The notes beneath the pieces were generated by a model. The model ran no database searches and had not been told where the DNA came from. It was given only the letters and a program-made list of their open reading frames with translations. From JAIWNK01 sp964453115 (lineage in GTDB: Bacteria; Chloroflexota; Anaerolineae; Anaerolineales; Anaerolineaceae), in assembly GCA_964453115.1 (NCBI GenBank), contig CAYVRT010000012.1, positions 1 through 64,000 of the forward strand: DNA of 64,000 bases, in the 5' to 3' direction. Shown piece by piece: positions 26,402 through 34,900 of the stretch. The position numbers and the translations under genes were made by a program. How positions within the stretch are numbered: the first letter of the stretch is position 1; every line of letters begins with the position of its first letter.

Positions 26402-28498
26402 TTAGCTCCGGATGGCGGCCAGGTTGCGGCGGATGGTTTGCAGGGCGAGCAGTAATGCGCCGCGTTCTTCTTCACCGCTTTCATTCAGGCTGTTGATGCA
26501 GAGGTGAACATGGCTGCGGCAGCGCAGCAACAGGCCTGTGACCAGGCGGGAAAGGCTGCTTTGGTTGGTATGGAATTCATCAGCGTCGCTCCAGCGCCGG
26601 CCTTCCGTCCAGCGCCGCGAGAGAACAACTGGATGGGTGAGCGGTTGATAGAGGCGTTCCCACCAGCCCTGGCTGCCGGCATTGAGCCAGAATTGAACGC
26701 TGACTGGGCGGTTGCTCATCAAGAAGGTGTGCGCTGGGGCCAGCAGGACGGTATCGCTTTCTTCATCTTCCCAGCTGTGCAAGTATTGGGCGGCCAAAAT
26801 GCCATCTTGAACCATTTGCAAGTAGGCTTGTCCGAGCGGGGTTCCCTCTGTTTGCAGGCTGGGTGCTGCCACACGGCGGAATTTTTGCACCGATTCGATC
26901 AGCCGGGCGGTGATGGCTGCGGCATCGTAACGGGTGTGAAAGCCAAAGCCGGGCTGCGATAGCAATTCGCCAAACAGACGAGAGAGAAAGACATCCAATT
27001 CCTGCACGTCTCCACTGCGGTAGAGGGTGAGCCAGGTGCTGAGTTGTTCAAAGCGCTCGCCAATGGCATAGGTGATGCGCTGCTGCATGGTTGAAACGAG
27101 GGTGTCGAAACTGCCAAGCGAGGTGGTGCGTCCTTTGTATAGTACCTGTGACAGCAGGTCGGCTCGCACCAGGTCAAGGCCTTCGATCGTTTGCAACAGG
27201 GCAGACCGGACATCTTCTGTCGGGCAATCCATTTTCCATTGCGGGTGAGCAAGAAGGCTGAACGTTAGCAGGCAGCGGGTGGTGGGTTCTTCGCGCAGGC
27301 TGCGCGAAGGACGGTGGGAGCGGTTGGGGATGTTCAATTCATCCAGGCGGTTCATTAAGGAGAAACGCAGCGAATCACTCAGGAAGGGGGAGAGGATGGC
27401 GATTTCTCCTGGTGGCATGCCAGCCTGGACATACTCGGCGGTTTTTTGACAAACCCATTCCACCATTTGAGGGGCAAAACGTTCATGCTGCATACTGAAG
27501 GCGGTGGCGAGGTCGGTTTGTTTGGGCATGGGGCGGTGCAGCAGAGCGCTGCAAAAGGCCTCGGCCAGGTGTTGCACAGGCGCTGGAGCGATGAAGTTTT
27601 CTTCCAGGTGTGCTGTGTCGGTGCATTCTTGTTCGAGTGCGTGTGCGCTGATTGGGTCGGCGCCCAGAAAGGCACGGTAGCCGCCCTCGCTATCATAAAT
27701 CAGCAGGGCGGAATCGAAAGCCGGCAGCCAGGCGCGCAGCACGTCATGCACAACCGGCACATCTTCCTCCACATTGTCATAAATCAGGTGGCGATAGGTG
27801 GCGGTCAGGTAGGAGCGGCAGAGGAAGGATGGCCAAAGATGTTCGATAAAAGTTTGTAACTGTAAGGAAAAATCGAGCAGGTTATTTTCCAGGCAGAATT
27901 GGCGGAAGAGCAGGGCGCATTCTTGTGCTTGTTGATAGAGCATCTCCTGTCCGGCCTTGCCGATCCATGCTGCGGAAAGGCGCTCGGCGATGGTTTCGAC
28001 AGGGAAGCCAACCCCGGCAGCTTTGTTGAGGTTGTCGAGGATTTGACTGTAGAGGCGATGCCGGTCAATGGTCAGGGATTCAAAATAGCCTTGTTCAAGC
28101 AGGGGCTGCATGATGCGCGCTAGGTAGTATTGGGCAGTTTCCAGGGTTAGGAAGATGGGCGGTTGGGTGGGGGTGGCAAACCCGGCCTGAGCGGCAATGG
28201 TGGGCCAAAAGAGCGCAATCAGGCGCTGCGCCAGGCCGCCCAGGGTGACAACCGAGACCTGTCCGCCCGGCGGCAGGTTGGGGTGACGTAAGAGCTGGGT
28301 GTAGGGCAGGGCCAGGGTGCGTTGTGGGCTGAGGACGAGGATGGTTTGTGCTGGCACACTTTGTTGGAGCAGGGTGTGGAGGTGTGCCAGGCCGATGGTC
28401 GTTTTGCCGCTGCCCGGTGGCCCTTCCAGAAATCGGCGTGTGCCGGATGGAATCTGTGCCAGTTGGGCTTGTTGAGGGGTCAGGTCAGGAAGGATCAA
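26402..28498 (-). CDS. SF1-like ATPase subunit with degenerate Walker B (AddB/AdnA-like)
   Basis: The protein has 698 residues. Walker A EGPPGSGKTT (25-34) and LVLSPQRTLA after it resemble SF1 helicases. The expected DExxQ box appears as YDNVEEDVP, with Asn at the catalytic Glu position, and motifs V and VI are not recognisable, so this is probably a structural or single-site ATPase like AddB. The TTG start at 28498 was chosen because GGAG lies 7 bases upstream and earlier codons overlap msrQ. First gene of a tight four-gene set ending with recJ. Function is inferred from context. Confidence 0.75.
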   Translation of the reverse strand: MILPDLTPQQAQLAQIPSGTRRFLEGPPGSGKTTIGLAHLHTLLQQSVPAQTILVLSPQRTLALPYTQLLRHPNLPPGGQVSVVTLGGLAQRLIALFWPTIAAQAGFATPTQPPIFLTLETAQYYLARIMQPLLEQGYFESLTIDRHRLYSQILDNLNKAAGVGFPVETIAERLSAAWIGKAGQEMLYQQAQECALLFRQFCLENNLLDFSLQLQTFIEHLWPSFLCRSYLTATYRHLIYDNVEEDVPVVHDVLRAWLPAFDSALLIYDSEGGYRAFLGADPISAHALEQECTDTAHLEENFIAPAPVQHLAEAFCSALLHRPMPKQTDLATAFSMQHERFAPQMVEWVCQKTAEYVQAGMPPGEIAILSPFLSDSLRFSLMNRLDELNIPNRSHRPSRSLREEPTTRCLLTFSLLAHPQWKMDCPTEDVRSALLQTIEGLDLVRADLLSQVLYKGRTTSLGSFDTLVSTMQQRITYAIGERFEQLSTWLTLYRSGDVQELDVFLSRLFGELLSQPGFGFHTRYDAAAITARLIESVQKFRRVAAPSLQTEGTPLGQAYLQMVQDGILAAQYLHSWEDEESDTVLLAPAHTFLMSNRPVSVQFWLNAGSQGWWERLYQPLTHPVVLSRRWTEGRRWSDADEFHTNQSSLSRLVTGLLLRCRSHVHLCINSLNESGEEERGALLLALQTIRRNLAAIRS

Positions 28499-28528
28499 TC
28501 CGCGTCTCCAATCCAGAGAGATGGTTTG

Positions 28529-28534
28529 ATTGTA
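28529..28534 (-). promoter_or_regulatory. Possible -10 box of the helicase-nuclease-recJ set
   Basis: TACAAT on the minus strand, 30 bases before the TTG start, within the msrQ-helicase gap. The -35 box is not clear. Confidence 0.4.
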
Positions 28535-28553
28535 GCACGGAAATGAGGAAACG

Positions 28554-29150
28554 TCAGGCCGATTGGCGGCGGTGCTGCATCCAACGACGAATGGCGGGCA
28601 GGCGCAAGAGGAGTAGCAGGAGGAAAATGCCGCCGTAGAGGAGCGGTTGACGGATATCGCTTTTGACTGCCCAGGCATAGTGCAATACAGCCAATGCACC
28701 TGCGGCATAGGCAAGGCGATGCAGACGCTTCCAACCGCGCCCTAGTTGACGCATGGCGGTGCGATTGGAGGTGAGGGCCAGGATGAGCAGGACGAGCAAG
28801 GCAACAGACCCGGCGATGATGAAGCGCTTTTCAACCAGCACTGCGGTCATTTGGCGAAAGTCCAGACCATAATCCAGAACGGCGAAGGTGAGGAAGTGCA
28901 GGGCGGCGTAGAAGAAGGCATACAGACCGAGCGGACGCCGGGCCTGGGCAGCGAACTTCCACCCGGTGAGAGACTGGAGCGGGGTGCAGGCGAGGGAGAA
29001 GAGCAGCCAGAGGATGGCAGCTTGTCCGGTGCGTTGTGTGATGGCCTGGATGGGGTTGGCGGTCAGCGCACCACTTCCACCATCCAGCAGCAGGAGCAGA
29101 AAGGGGAGCAGCGAGAGACCATGGAGGAGGAGGAGCAGAGGATGGGGCAT
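28554..29150 (-). CDS. msrQ: Heme-binding membrane subunit MsrQ
   Basis: The protein has 198 residues with about six membrane helices. Conserved His residues in AALHFL, WKRLHRLAYAAG and VLHYAW are heme ligands of the ferric-reductase-like domain. It passes electrons from the quinone pool to MsrP. A TTG four codons upstream (29162) overlaps the msrP stop and could be the true start; the ATG at 29150 is the conservative choice. It lies directly after msrP. Confidence 0.88.
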   Translation of the reverse strand: MPHPLLLLLHGLSLLPFLLLLLDGGSGALTANPIQAITQRTGQAAILWLLFSLACTPLQSLTGWKFAAQARRPLGLYAFFYAALHFLTFAVLDYGLDFRQMTAVLVEKRFIIAGSVALLVLLILALTSNRTAMRQLGRGWKRLHRLAYAAGALAVLHYAWAVKSDIRQPLLYGGIFLLLLLLRLPAIRRWMQHRRQSA

Positions 29151-29158
29151 GGCGGCTT

Positions 29159-30091
29159 TCAATAATTGCTCTTCAGGTCGAGGCCGCGATAGAGCTCAGC
29201 AACTTGTTCGGCGTAGCCATTGAAGAGCAATGTGTCGCGGCGGCTCAATTCACCAATTCGGCGCTCGGTTGCCTGTGACCAGCGCGGGTGGGGGACATTG
29301 GGGTTGACATTGGCATAGAAACCGTATTCATTGGGCGCGGCGGCCATCCATAAAGAGGTGGGCTGTTCAGAGACCAGGTCAATTTTGACAATGGATTTGA
29401 TGCTCTTGAACCCGTATTTCCAGGGGACGACCAACCGGATGGGAGCGCCACTTTGCGGAAGCAAATCTTTGCCATAGAGGCCGGTGGCGAGCAGGGTCAG
29501 GTCATTGTAGGCCTCGGACATTGTCAGGCCTTCAACGTAGGGCCAGTTGTACCAGCTGACTTTTTGGCCGGGGAGTTGGGCCGGGTCATAGAGGCTCTCA
29601 AAGCGCACGTAGCGGGCGGCAGAGGTGGGGCGTACTTCATCCAACAGTGCGCGCAGTGGAAAAGCCAGCCAGGGGATGACCATAGACCAGCCTTCGACAC
29701 AGCGCAGGCGGGTGATGCGTTCCTGGGGTGCAAAACGGGTGCGCAGGTCATCTATATCAAAGGTTTGCGGCGATTCGACCAGCCCACCGACCTGCACCTG
29801 CCAGGGGTTGGTGATGAAACTGCTGGCGAGCCGTGCGACTGCGACTTTATCGGTGGTGAATTCGTAGAAGTTGTTGTAATTTGTCACATCTTCAAAGGGT
29901 GTTAGTGGGTCGCCGAGTTCATCGCTATTTGCCAGTGTGGAAGGCGGTGTGCCATCTGGGGTGGGGGATTGAGTGGGGGCGCATGCAGCCAGAGCCGCAG
30001 CACCGGCAACGACCAACGCTTGTTTGAGGAAGCGGCGTCTTGAGAGGTAGACGGCTTCTGGTGTAATTTGGGAAGAAGGGATGGGTTTCAT
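29159..30091 (-). CDS. msrP: Protein-methionine-sulfoxide reductase catalytic subunit MsrP
   Basis: The protein has 310 residues and repairs oxidised methionine in exported proteins, using molybdopterin. Twin-arginine signal SRRRFLK (18-24) precedes a hydrophobic stretch that ends in a lipobox (LAAC, Cys37), so it may be a Tat-exported lipoprotein. Cys131 in RLRCVEGWSM is the molybdenum ligand. VVPWKYGFKSIKSI and GYAEQVAELYRGLDLKSNY match the C-terminal region of the family. ATG with AAGGAAA upstream. The cofactor would come from the moaC-moaDE pathway seen in this window. Confidence 0.93.
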   Translation of the reverse strand: MKPIPSSQITPEAVYLSRRRFLKQALVVAGAAALAACAPTQSPTPDGTPPSTLANSDELGDPLTPFEDVTNYNNFYEFTTDKVAVARLASSFITNPWQVQVGGLVESPQTFDIDDLRTRFAPQERITRLRCVEGWSMVIPWLAFPLRALLDEVRPTSAARYVRFESLYDPAQLPGQKVSWYNWPYVEGLTMSEAYNDLTLLATGLYGKDLLPQSGAPIRLVVPWKYGFKSIKSIVKIDLVSEQPTSLWMAAAPNEYGFYANVNPNVPHPRWSQATERRIGELSRRDTLLFNGYAEQVAELYRGLDLKSNY

Positions 30092-30165
30092 GGTTCGTTT
30101 CCTTTTTGGGCCAAATTTGCCCAAATTGTTGGGCGCACAACCTCCGCAGGGTATGGGGTGTGCGG

Positions 30166-30747
30166 TTAGTAAGGCTGACCGGCCATGCAGTGCAGCACGG
30201 CACGGGTTAGCAGGGTATCGGCTGTGGCGCGATGCGCGTTGGGAAGTGAAATCTCGAAAAAGCGCCCAGCGTCCTCGAGTTTGAAATAGCGGTAGCCGCC
30301 TTTGCGGCTATCCCATTCGCTGCGGTAATCGGCGAACAGGCGCATGATATCCACATCCTGAAATTGTTCGTTCCAGGGAAGACGGTAGCGCTCCATGGAC
30401 TGTTTCATCATGCGCTTGTCAAACTCGCTGTTGTAGATGCCGAGGACGCGCCCGGTCAGAAGCGGTTTCAGCTGTGTCCAGAGGATGGGCCAGGGGCGAG
30501 CGGTGCGTACCATCTCGTCGGTAATGTGATGTACGCGGCTGGCTTCGGCGGGGATGGGTTGACTGGGGCGAACGAGCGCTTCAAATACGGTTTCGCCATT
30601 ATCGTCCACGATACCAATTTCCACAATTTCATCGGTTTGGCTCAGGCCGGTTGTTTCCGTATCGAGATAGAGCGGGTTTTTGAGCAGCATTTGACGGGCA
30701 ATTTGCACGGCGCGTTGGGCGGCGGTGGTTGCAGCGGGGGAGGTCAT
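30166..30747 (-). CDS. DnaQ-like DEDDh 3'-5' exonuclease
   Basis: The protein has 193 residues. The four exonuclease motifs are visible: YLDTETTGLSQTDEI (Exo I, Asp and Glu), VHHITDEM, YNSEFDKRM (Exo II) and HRATADTLLT (Exo III, His and Asp). It could be a stand-alone proofreading or RNase T-like enzyme; there is no polymerase domain. The ATG at 30747 has AAGGAAA upstream. It lies between msrP and the lipoprotein gene, 16 bases after the latter, so they may share a transcript. Confidence 0.85.
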   Translation of the reverse strand: MTSPAATTAAQRAVQIARQMLLKNPLYLDTETTGLSQTDEIVEIGIVDDNGETVFEALVRPSQPIPAEASRVHHITDEMVRTARPWPILWTQLKPLLTGRVLGIYNSEFDKRMMKQSMERYRLPWNEQFQDVDIMRLFADYRSEWDSRKGGYRYFKLEDAGRFFEISLPNAHRATADTLLTRAVLHCMAGQPY

Positions 30748-30763
30748 GGGTGGGTTTCCTTCT

Positions 30764-31654
30764 CTAGGGCAGATTCCAATAGGCGATGCTATCGGCGTAA
30801 TAGGTGAATCCGGCAGAGCTGAGACCGGCAATGAACAGGCCAAAGTAGCCAGGTGCGGAAAGGCTGCTGTCCTCAAATTCGCGCAGCAGTTGACCATTGG
30901 CATAGAGTTTGATGGTGCTGCCTTGCATCCACAGGCCAATGCGATTGGTCTGGTTCGAGCCGCCAAGCAGGGCGGGGTGGGATTCGGGAGCGAAGAGGGC
31001 GCGGTTGCCGCTGGCATCCCAGGCGGTGAAGTTATAGCGGCCATCGCAGGTCAGTTGAACATAGTAGCCTTGCCCGGAACTGTAGTCGGGTGCGCGAGCA
31101 ATCAGGCCATAGAAATCGGAGCTGGAACATGCAGCGGTACGTAAGGTCACTTCCAGATAGCCATCGCCCAGCTTGCGCCCACCCAGGCGCCAGCCGCGCC
31201 AGCCGGTGGCGGTGAAACTGGTGAGCTTCAAGGCGTCGTTTTCAATTTTGATTTGGGTGTAGTCATCTTTATAGCCTTCACCGCTCAGGTTCCAGTTGCT
31301 GCCATTGCTGAATGTGTCCTGCCAGGCTGGGCTGCCGAGGGCAATGGCCGGGTCGGATGCGGCGGGGGTGAGGGTGGCGGTGGGATTGAACGTGGCAGTT
31401 GGATTGAGGGTGGCGGTGGGGCTTGACTCTGGTGTGGGGGTATTGAGGGTGGGTTGAGCGGTGTTTGGGGTGGTTGGTTTGGGGAGGGGTGTTTCGCTGG
31501 GGGCAACGCCGGTTGGTAAGGTGGTGAGGGCCAGCAAAACCTGGGTGGCTAGCAAATCGGGGGTGGGAGATGTGGCAGGGGCCGGAAGGTTGCAGGCCGA
31601 AAGCAGCACAGATAGTGTAATGAGGAGGCTAACGAGGCGGACGATGTGTTTCAT
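30764..31654 (-). CDS. Lipoprotein with C-terminal concanavalin-like / DUF1080-type domain
   Basis: The protein has 296 residues. Signal peptide and lipobox LLSAC (Cys21) are followed by about 85 residues rich in Pro and Thr with TATLNPTATFNPTATL repeats, which act as a cell-wall spacer. The C-terminal about 190 residues are beta-rich (YLEVTLRTAA, YYVQLTCDGRYNF, IGLWMQGSTIKLYANGQLL, GYFGLFIAG) and resemble concanavalin A-like or 3-keto-disaccharide-hydrolase-like lectin folds that often bind sugars. No catalytic residues can be assigned. ATG with AAGGA upstream. Confidence 0.7.
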   Translation of the reverse strand: MKHIVRLVSLLITLSVLLSACNLPAPATSPTPDLLATQVLLALTTLPTGVAPSETPLPKPTTPNTAQPTLNTPTPESSPTATLNPTATFNPTATLTPAASDPAIALGSPAWQDTFSNGSNWNLSGEGYKDDYTQIKIENDALKLTSFTATGWRGWRLGGRKLGDGYLEVTLRTAACSSSDFYGLIARAPDYSSGQGYYVQLTCDGRYNFTAWDASGNRALFAPESHPALLGGSNQTNRIGLWMQGSTIKLYANGQLLREFEDSSLSAPGYFGLFIAGLSSAGFTYYADSIAYWNLP

Positions 31655-31686
31655 AGGAAGAATCCTTTTCAAAGAGCTTATTCTTT

Positions 31687-31692
31687 ATTATA
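31687..31692 (-). promoter_or_regulatory. -10 box of lipoprotein gene
   Basis: Perfect TATAAT on the minus strand, 32 bases before the ATG at 31654. No good -35 box. Confidence 0.45.
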
Positions 31693-31735
31693 GTCAACAA
31701 TTCTAAAAATTCGAGTTTTTGTAATGGACGATTAA

Positions 31736-31752
31736 GTTTTGGCTGCCAAAAC
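31736..31752. promoter_or_regulatory. Perfect palindrome, candidate operator
   Basis: GTTTTGGC, one T, GCCAAAAC: an 8-base-pair perfect inverted repeat that ends 4 bases before the TATAAT of the downstream gene, exactly where polymerase would look for the -35 region. It could bind a dimeric regulator. Confidence 0.5.
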
Positions 31753-31756
31753 AAAG

Positions 31757-31762
31757 TATAAT
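31757..31762 (+). promoter_or_regulatory. -10 box, leaderless transcript
   Basis: TATAAT ends 8 bases before the ATG at 31771. No ribosome-binding site is present. Confidence 0.6.
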
Positions 31763-31770
31763 CCAACTTG

Positions 31771-33264
31771 ATGAAGACGCATCTGGTGCAATTGGAAACA
31801 CGAGATGATGTGCTGGCGGTGCGCGATAGGATGGCCTGGGCGCAGACGGGGCGAATTTTGCTCATCTGGCCGCGCCGTGGACGCTGTCGTTTGCGGGCCA
31901 TGGACTGGGTTTTGCTGCGCCGTGCTGGCACAGATTTGGGCTGTCAGGTGGGGTTGGTGACCCGGCACGAGGTGGCGCGCCATGAAGCCGAACAGGCTGG
32001 GATTGTGGTTTTTGCAAGTGTGCAGGATGCACAGCGCCTGGCATGGCGTCAGGGTCGCAAGCCGCGTCGTTGGCGCTGGAAGCGCGATGAGCAGCGGGCT
32101 GGCAGGCTGTTGTCCGAACGTCCGCGGCGCGGCAATTGGCGGGATGCGCCGGTTTGGCTGCGGTTGGGGGTGTTCGCGTTCGGGTTGCTGGCAGTGCTGG
32201 GGCTGCTGCTCTTTTTTCTGCCGCAGGCAGAATTGCATTTGCGTCCGGCTGTGATTCAACAGAGCCTTGACCTGGATGTTTGGGCAGACCCGCGCCTGGG
32301 CTTTGCGATGGTTTCGGGTGGGATGCCGGCGCGCCGACTGGAAGTGCTGGTGGAGGGGCGGGCAACAATTGCAGCGAGCGGCACAGTGCAGGCGCCTAGT
32401 TCAAATGCAAGCGGCCTGGTGATATTGACCAATTTGACGGAGGAAGCGATCTATGTTCCAACGGGGTTGGTAGTGCTGACTCTTGATGACCCGCCGGTGC
32501 GTATGCAGACCTTGCGGGCGGTGACATTGCCAGCCGGGGTTGGGCAAACGACAACCGCAGCAGTGCAATCTATTACACCGGGTAGCGCTGGCAATGTGGC
32601 TGCGGGGGCCGTTCAGGCTGTGGAAGGCCCATTGGGTGCCAGGCTATTGGTACGCAATGAGGATGTAATTTTGGGTGGACGCGAGGTGTTGCGCTCAGCG
32701 CCAACCGAAGCAGATTATGCAACCTTACGCCAGCAATTACTGGAAGATTTAGGCCTTCAAGCGGTGGAGGATTTGCAGCGTACTTTGCCGGAAGGGCAGG
32801 TCTTGGTGGCTGGGACTGTGAATTTGCAAGCTGTGGTGAGTGAGCTGGCGCAGCCGGAAGCGGGGATTCCAGCGGAGGAGGCCAGTTTGACGATCCAGGC
32901 AGTATTTGAGGGCTGGAGCGTAGCGCAGGCCGATTTGCAGATGGCGGCGAGCGCAGCATTGGATGTTGGTTTGCCGCCGGGGTATGTGGCTGATGTGGAA
33001 ACGCTGTCAATAGTGGCTTTGGATGAGGCACAGAAAAGTGGGGATGACGTGTGGCGTTGGCCGGTGCGGGTGCAGCGCACGTTGCGCGGAGATTGGTCGG
33101 CAGCGCAATTGAGCGTTGCATTGGCAGGCCAACCGCTGTGGGCTGTGCCGGAATTGGTGGCCGCGCAGGTGCCTTTGGCAGAGCCAGTTCAGGTGCGCTT
33201 AACCCCGGCATGGTGGGGACGAATGCCGGTGTTACCAATTCGCATTTTTGTGAAGGAGGAATGA
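31771..33264 (+). CDS. Membrane-anchored baseplate-J-like protein
   Basis: The protein has 497 residues. An N-terminal cytoplasmic domain of about 125 residues (Arg-rich at 95-125) is followed by one membrane helix (128-151) and a large outer domain. The segment VLTNLTEEAIYVPTGLVVLT to GSAGNVAAGAV resembles the baseplate J / gp47 fold named from phage, but no phage genes lie nearby. Such proteins are annotated in Chloroflexota and Actinobacteria genomes without a known role. The ATG at 31771 is chosen because TATAAT lies 8 bases upstream; a TTG directly before it is less likely. The ruvX and mltG genes follow closely. Confidence 0.7.
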   Translation: MKTHLVQLETRDDVLAVRDRMAWAQTGRILLIWPRRGRCRLRAMDWVLLRRAGTDLGCQVGLVTRHEVARHEAEQAGIVVFASVQDAQRLAWRQGRKPRRWRWKRDEQRAGRLLSERPRRGNWRDAPVWLRLGVFAFGLLAVLGLLLFFLPQAELHLRPAVIQQSLDLDVWADPRLGFAMVSGGMPARRLEVLVEGRATIAASGTVQAPSSNASGLVILTNLTEEAIYVPTGLVVLTLDDPPVRMQTLRAVTLPAGVGQTTTAAVQSITPGSAGNVAAGAVQAVEGPLGARLLVRNEDVILGGREVLRSAPTEADYATLRQQLLEDLGLQAVEDLQRTLPEGQVLVAGTVNLQAVVSELAQPEAGIPAEEASLTIQAVFEGWSVAQADLQMAASAALDVGLPPGYVADVETLSIVALDEAQKSGDDVWRWPVRVQRTLRGDWSAAQLSVALAGQPLWAVPELVAAQVPLAEPVQVRLTPAWWGRMPVLPIRIFVKEE

Positions 33265-33266
33265 GC

Positions 33267-33686
33267 ATGGGGCGCGTGCTTGCGGTTGATCCGGGAGAAA
33301 AACGCCTGGGGCTTGCAATCAGTGATCCAACCGGCACGATTGCCAACCCATGTGGGGTTTTAAAGCATGTTGGGCGGGTGGTGGATGCGGCAACGATTGC
33401 TGCTTTGGCACGTGACCAGGGTGCGGAGCGAATTGTGGTGGGCGTGGCGCTGGATGAGGAGGGGGAGGCCGGTCCGGCTGCGCGCCATGCAAAGCGGCTA
33501 GCAGAGGCCATTGCACTGCAAACGAATTTGCCAGTGGAATTGTGGGATGAGAGCAACAGCACATGCGAGGCACAGGCGGCGCGTCGGGCGTTGGGTGTGC
33601 GGCGCGATCGGCGCCGTGGACACCTGGATGATCTGGCAGCGACGGTGATTTTGCAAAGCTATCTGGATGCGCATAGCCAAAAGTAG
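33267..33686 (+). CDS. ruvX: Putative pre-16S rRNA nuclease (RuvX/YqgF)
   Basis: The protein has 139 residues with an RNase H-like fold: LAVDPGEKRLGLAISDPTG (first catalytic Asp), ERIVVGVALDEEGEAG, and WDESNSTCEAQAARRALG with DDLAATVILQSYL at the end. It is thought to process the 5' end of 16S rRNA. Two in-frame ATGs lie at 33261 and 33267; the second has AAGGAGGA at correct spacing, while the first abuts it. It begins 2 bases after the preceding stop and is followed by mltG, a frequent pairing. Confidence 0.9.
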   Translation: MGRVLAVDPGEKRLGLAISDPTGTIANPCGVLKHVGRVVDAATIAALARDQGAERIVVGVALDEEGEAGPAARHAKRLAEAIALQTNLPVELWDESNSTCEAQAARRALGVRRDRRRGHLDDLAATVILQSYLDAHSQK

Positions 33687-33706
33687 AAAGAGGCGAAGAG
33701 ATAAAA

Positions 33707-34849
33707 ATGTCAGCACCAAGAGGCGGTGGTTGTGGCCGGGGAATGTTGGTGGGCGGATTGCTATTGGGGTGTCTGGTGAGCCTGAGCCTGGTGTGGGCTT
33801 TGGCAAGCATCCCAACACAGGCCGAGGTGTTGTTTGGGCCGCCTGCACCAACCCTCGATGGGGTACAGAAATTGATGTATGGTGGGCAATTGTTAATGTA
33901 TCGCGAGGATTTGCTTGTGCCGTTCAATGCTGCGGCAGGGACGCAGACTTTTGATATTGCTCCGGGCGAAACGGTTAACCTGATTACTTTCCGTTTGCAA
34001 ACCGAAGGGCTGATTGCGAACAGTGATGCAATGCGCCTGTATTTGATTTATGCTGGTCTGGACACGCGCATTCAGGCTGGACGCTATGAGCTGAGCGCAG
34101 CACAATCGGCATTTGAGATTGCGCAGGATTTTCGTCAGGCAGCACCGGATGGGTTGGTGTTTGGGCTGTTGGCTGGTTGGCGGGCTGAGGAGGTGGCGGA
34201 TTCGCTGCCCTATTCCGGGTTGAATATTTCGGCGGAGCAGTTTTTGCTGGTCGTTTATCAACCGGGGTTGAGTGGGCTGCCGGAGCCATGGCGCAGCATG
34301 GTGAACCTGGAAGGGTTTTTGATGCCGGGGGAATATGCGGTTGAGCGCGGGATGAGTGCCGAGGATTTGGTTTCGCTGATTCTGGTTCGTTTTGATCAAC
34401 AAGTTGAGGCGGAGCTGCGGCAGCGTTACGCCGCGCAGGGGCTGGATTTGCGGCAGGCAGTGACGTTGGCCTCAATGGTGGAGCGTGAGGCGGTGGTGGA
34501 GGATGAGCAGGCGTTAATTGCTTCGGTTTTTCTGAACCGTTTGCAGCAGGGGATGAAATTGGATAGTGACCCGACGGTGCAATATGCGGTGGGCTATGAT
34601 GCCGGGCGCGGTGGCTGGTGGGTTAACCCGCTAACAGTGGAAGATTTAGGGGTGGATTCGCCCTACAACACATATCGGGTCATGGGGCTGCCGCCTGGTC
34701 CAATTGCCAACCCCGGGCTGACAGCCTTGCAGGCGGTTGCTTACCCGGCACAGACGCAGTATTTGTATTTTCGGGCGCGTTGCGATGCCTCCGGCAGGCA
34801 TGTTTTTGCGGTGACTTATGAGGAACATTTGCAAAATGGCTGCCCATAA
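33707..34849 (+). CDS. mltG: Endolytic transglycosylase MltG (YceG-like)
   Basis: The protein has 380 residues. One N-terminal membrane helix (GMLVGGLLLGCLVSLSLVWAL), a LysM-like subdomain, then the YceG catalytic domain: LEGFLMPGEYAV, ASMVEREAVVEDE (catalytic Glu), LDSDPTVQYA and SPYNTYRVMGLPPGPIANPG. It cuts nascent glycan strands at the membrane and so ends their synthesis. It is the third gene of a plus-strand run after ruvX (20-base gap). Confidence 0.93.
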   Translation: MSAPRGGGCGRGMLVGGLLLGCLVSLSLVWALASIPTQAEVLFGPPAPTLDGVQKLMYGGQLLMYREDLLVPFNAAAGTQTFDIAPGETVNLITFRLQTEGLIANSDAMRLYLIYAGLDTRIQAGRYELSAAQSAFEIAQDFRQAAPDGLVFGLLAGWRAEEVADSLPYSGLNISAEQFLLVVYQPGLSGLPEPWRSMVNLEGFLMPGEYAVERGMSAEDLVSLILVRFDQQVEAELRQRYAAQGLDLRQAVTLASMVEREAVVEDEQALIASVFLNRLQQGMKLDSDPTVQYAVGYDAGRGGWWVNPLTVEDLGVDSPYNTYRVMGLPPGPIANPGLTALQAVAYPAQTQYLYFRARCDASGRHVFAVTYEEHLQNGCP

Positions 34850-34900
34850 GTTGCAGCTATGCTAGAATTACGCTATACGGATTTTTTTGGAGGTGCGGGA

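Noticed and set aside
27289..27309. Inverted repeat CTTCGCGC/GCGCGAAG
   Set aside because: It lies inside the coding sequence of the SF1-like ATPase and has no flanking T-run; probably chance in G+C-rich sequence.
31771..33264. Prophage remnant
   Set aside because: Only the baseplate-J-like fold suggests phage; the protein has a membrane helix and lies among housekeeping genes, and composition is uniform.
33051..33266. Upstream extension of ruvX
   Set aside because: It overlaps the preceding gene; the RuvX fold begins at 33267 with a good ribosome-binding site.
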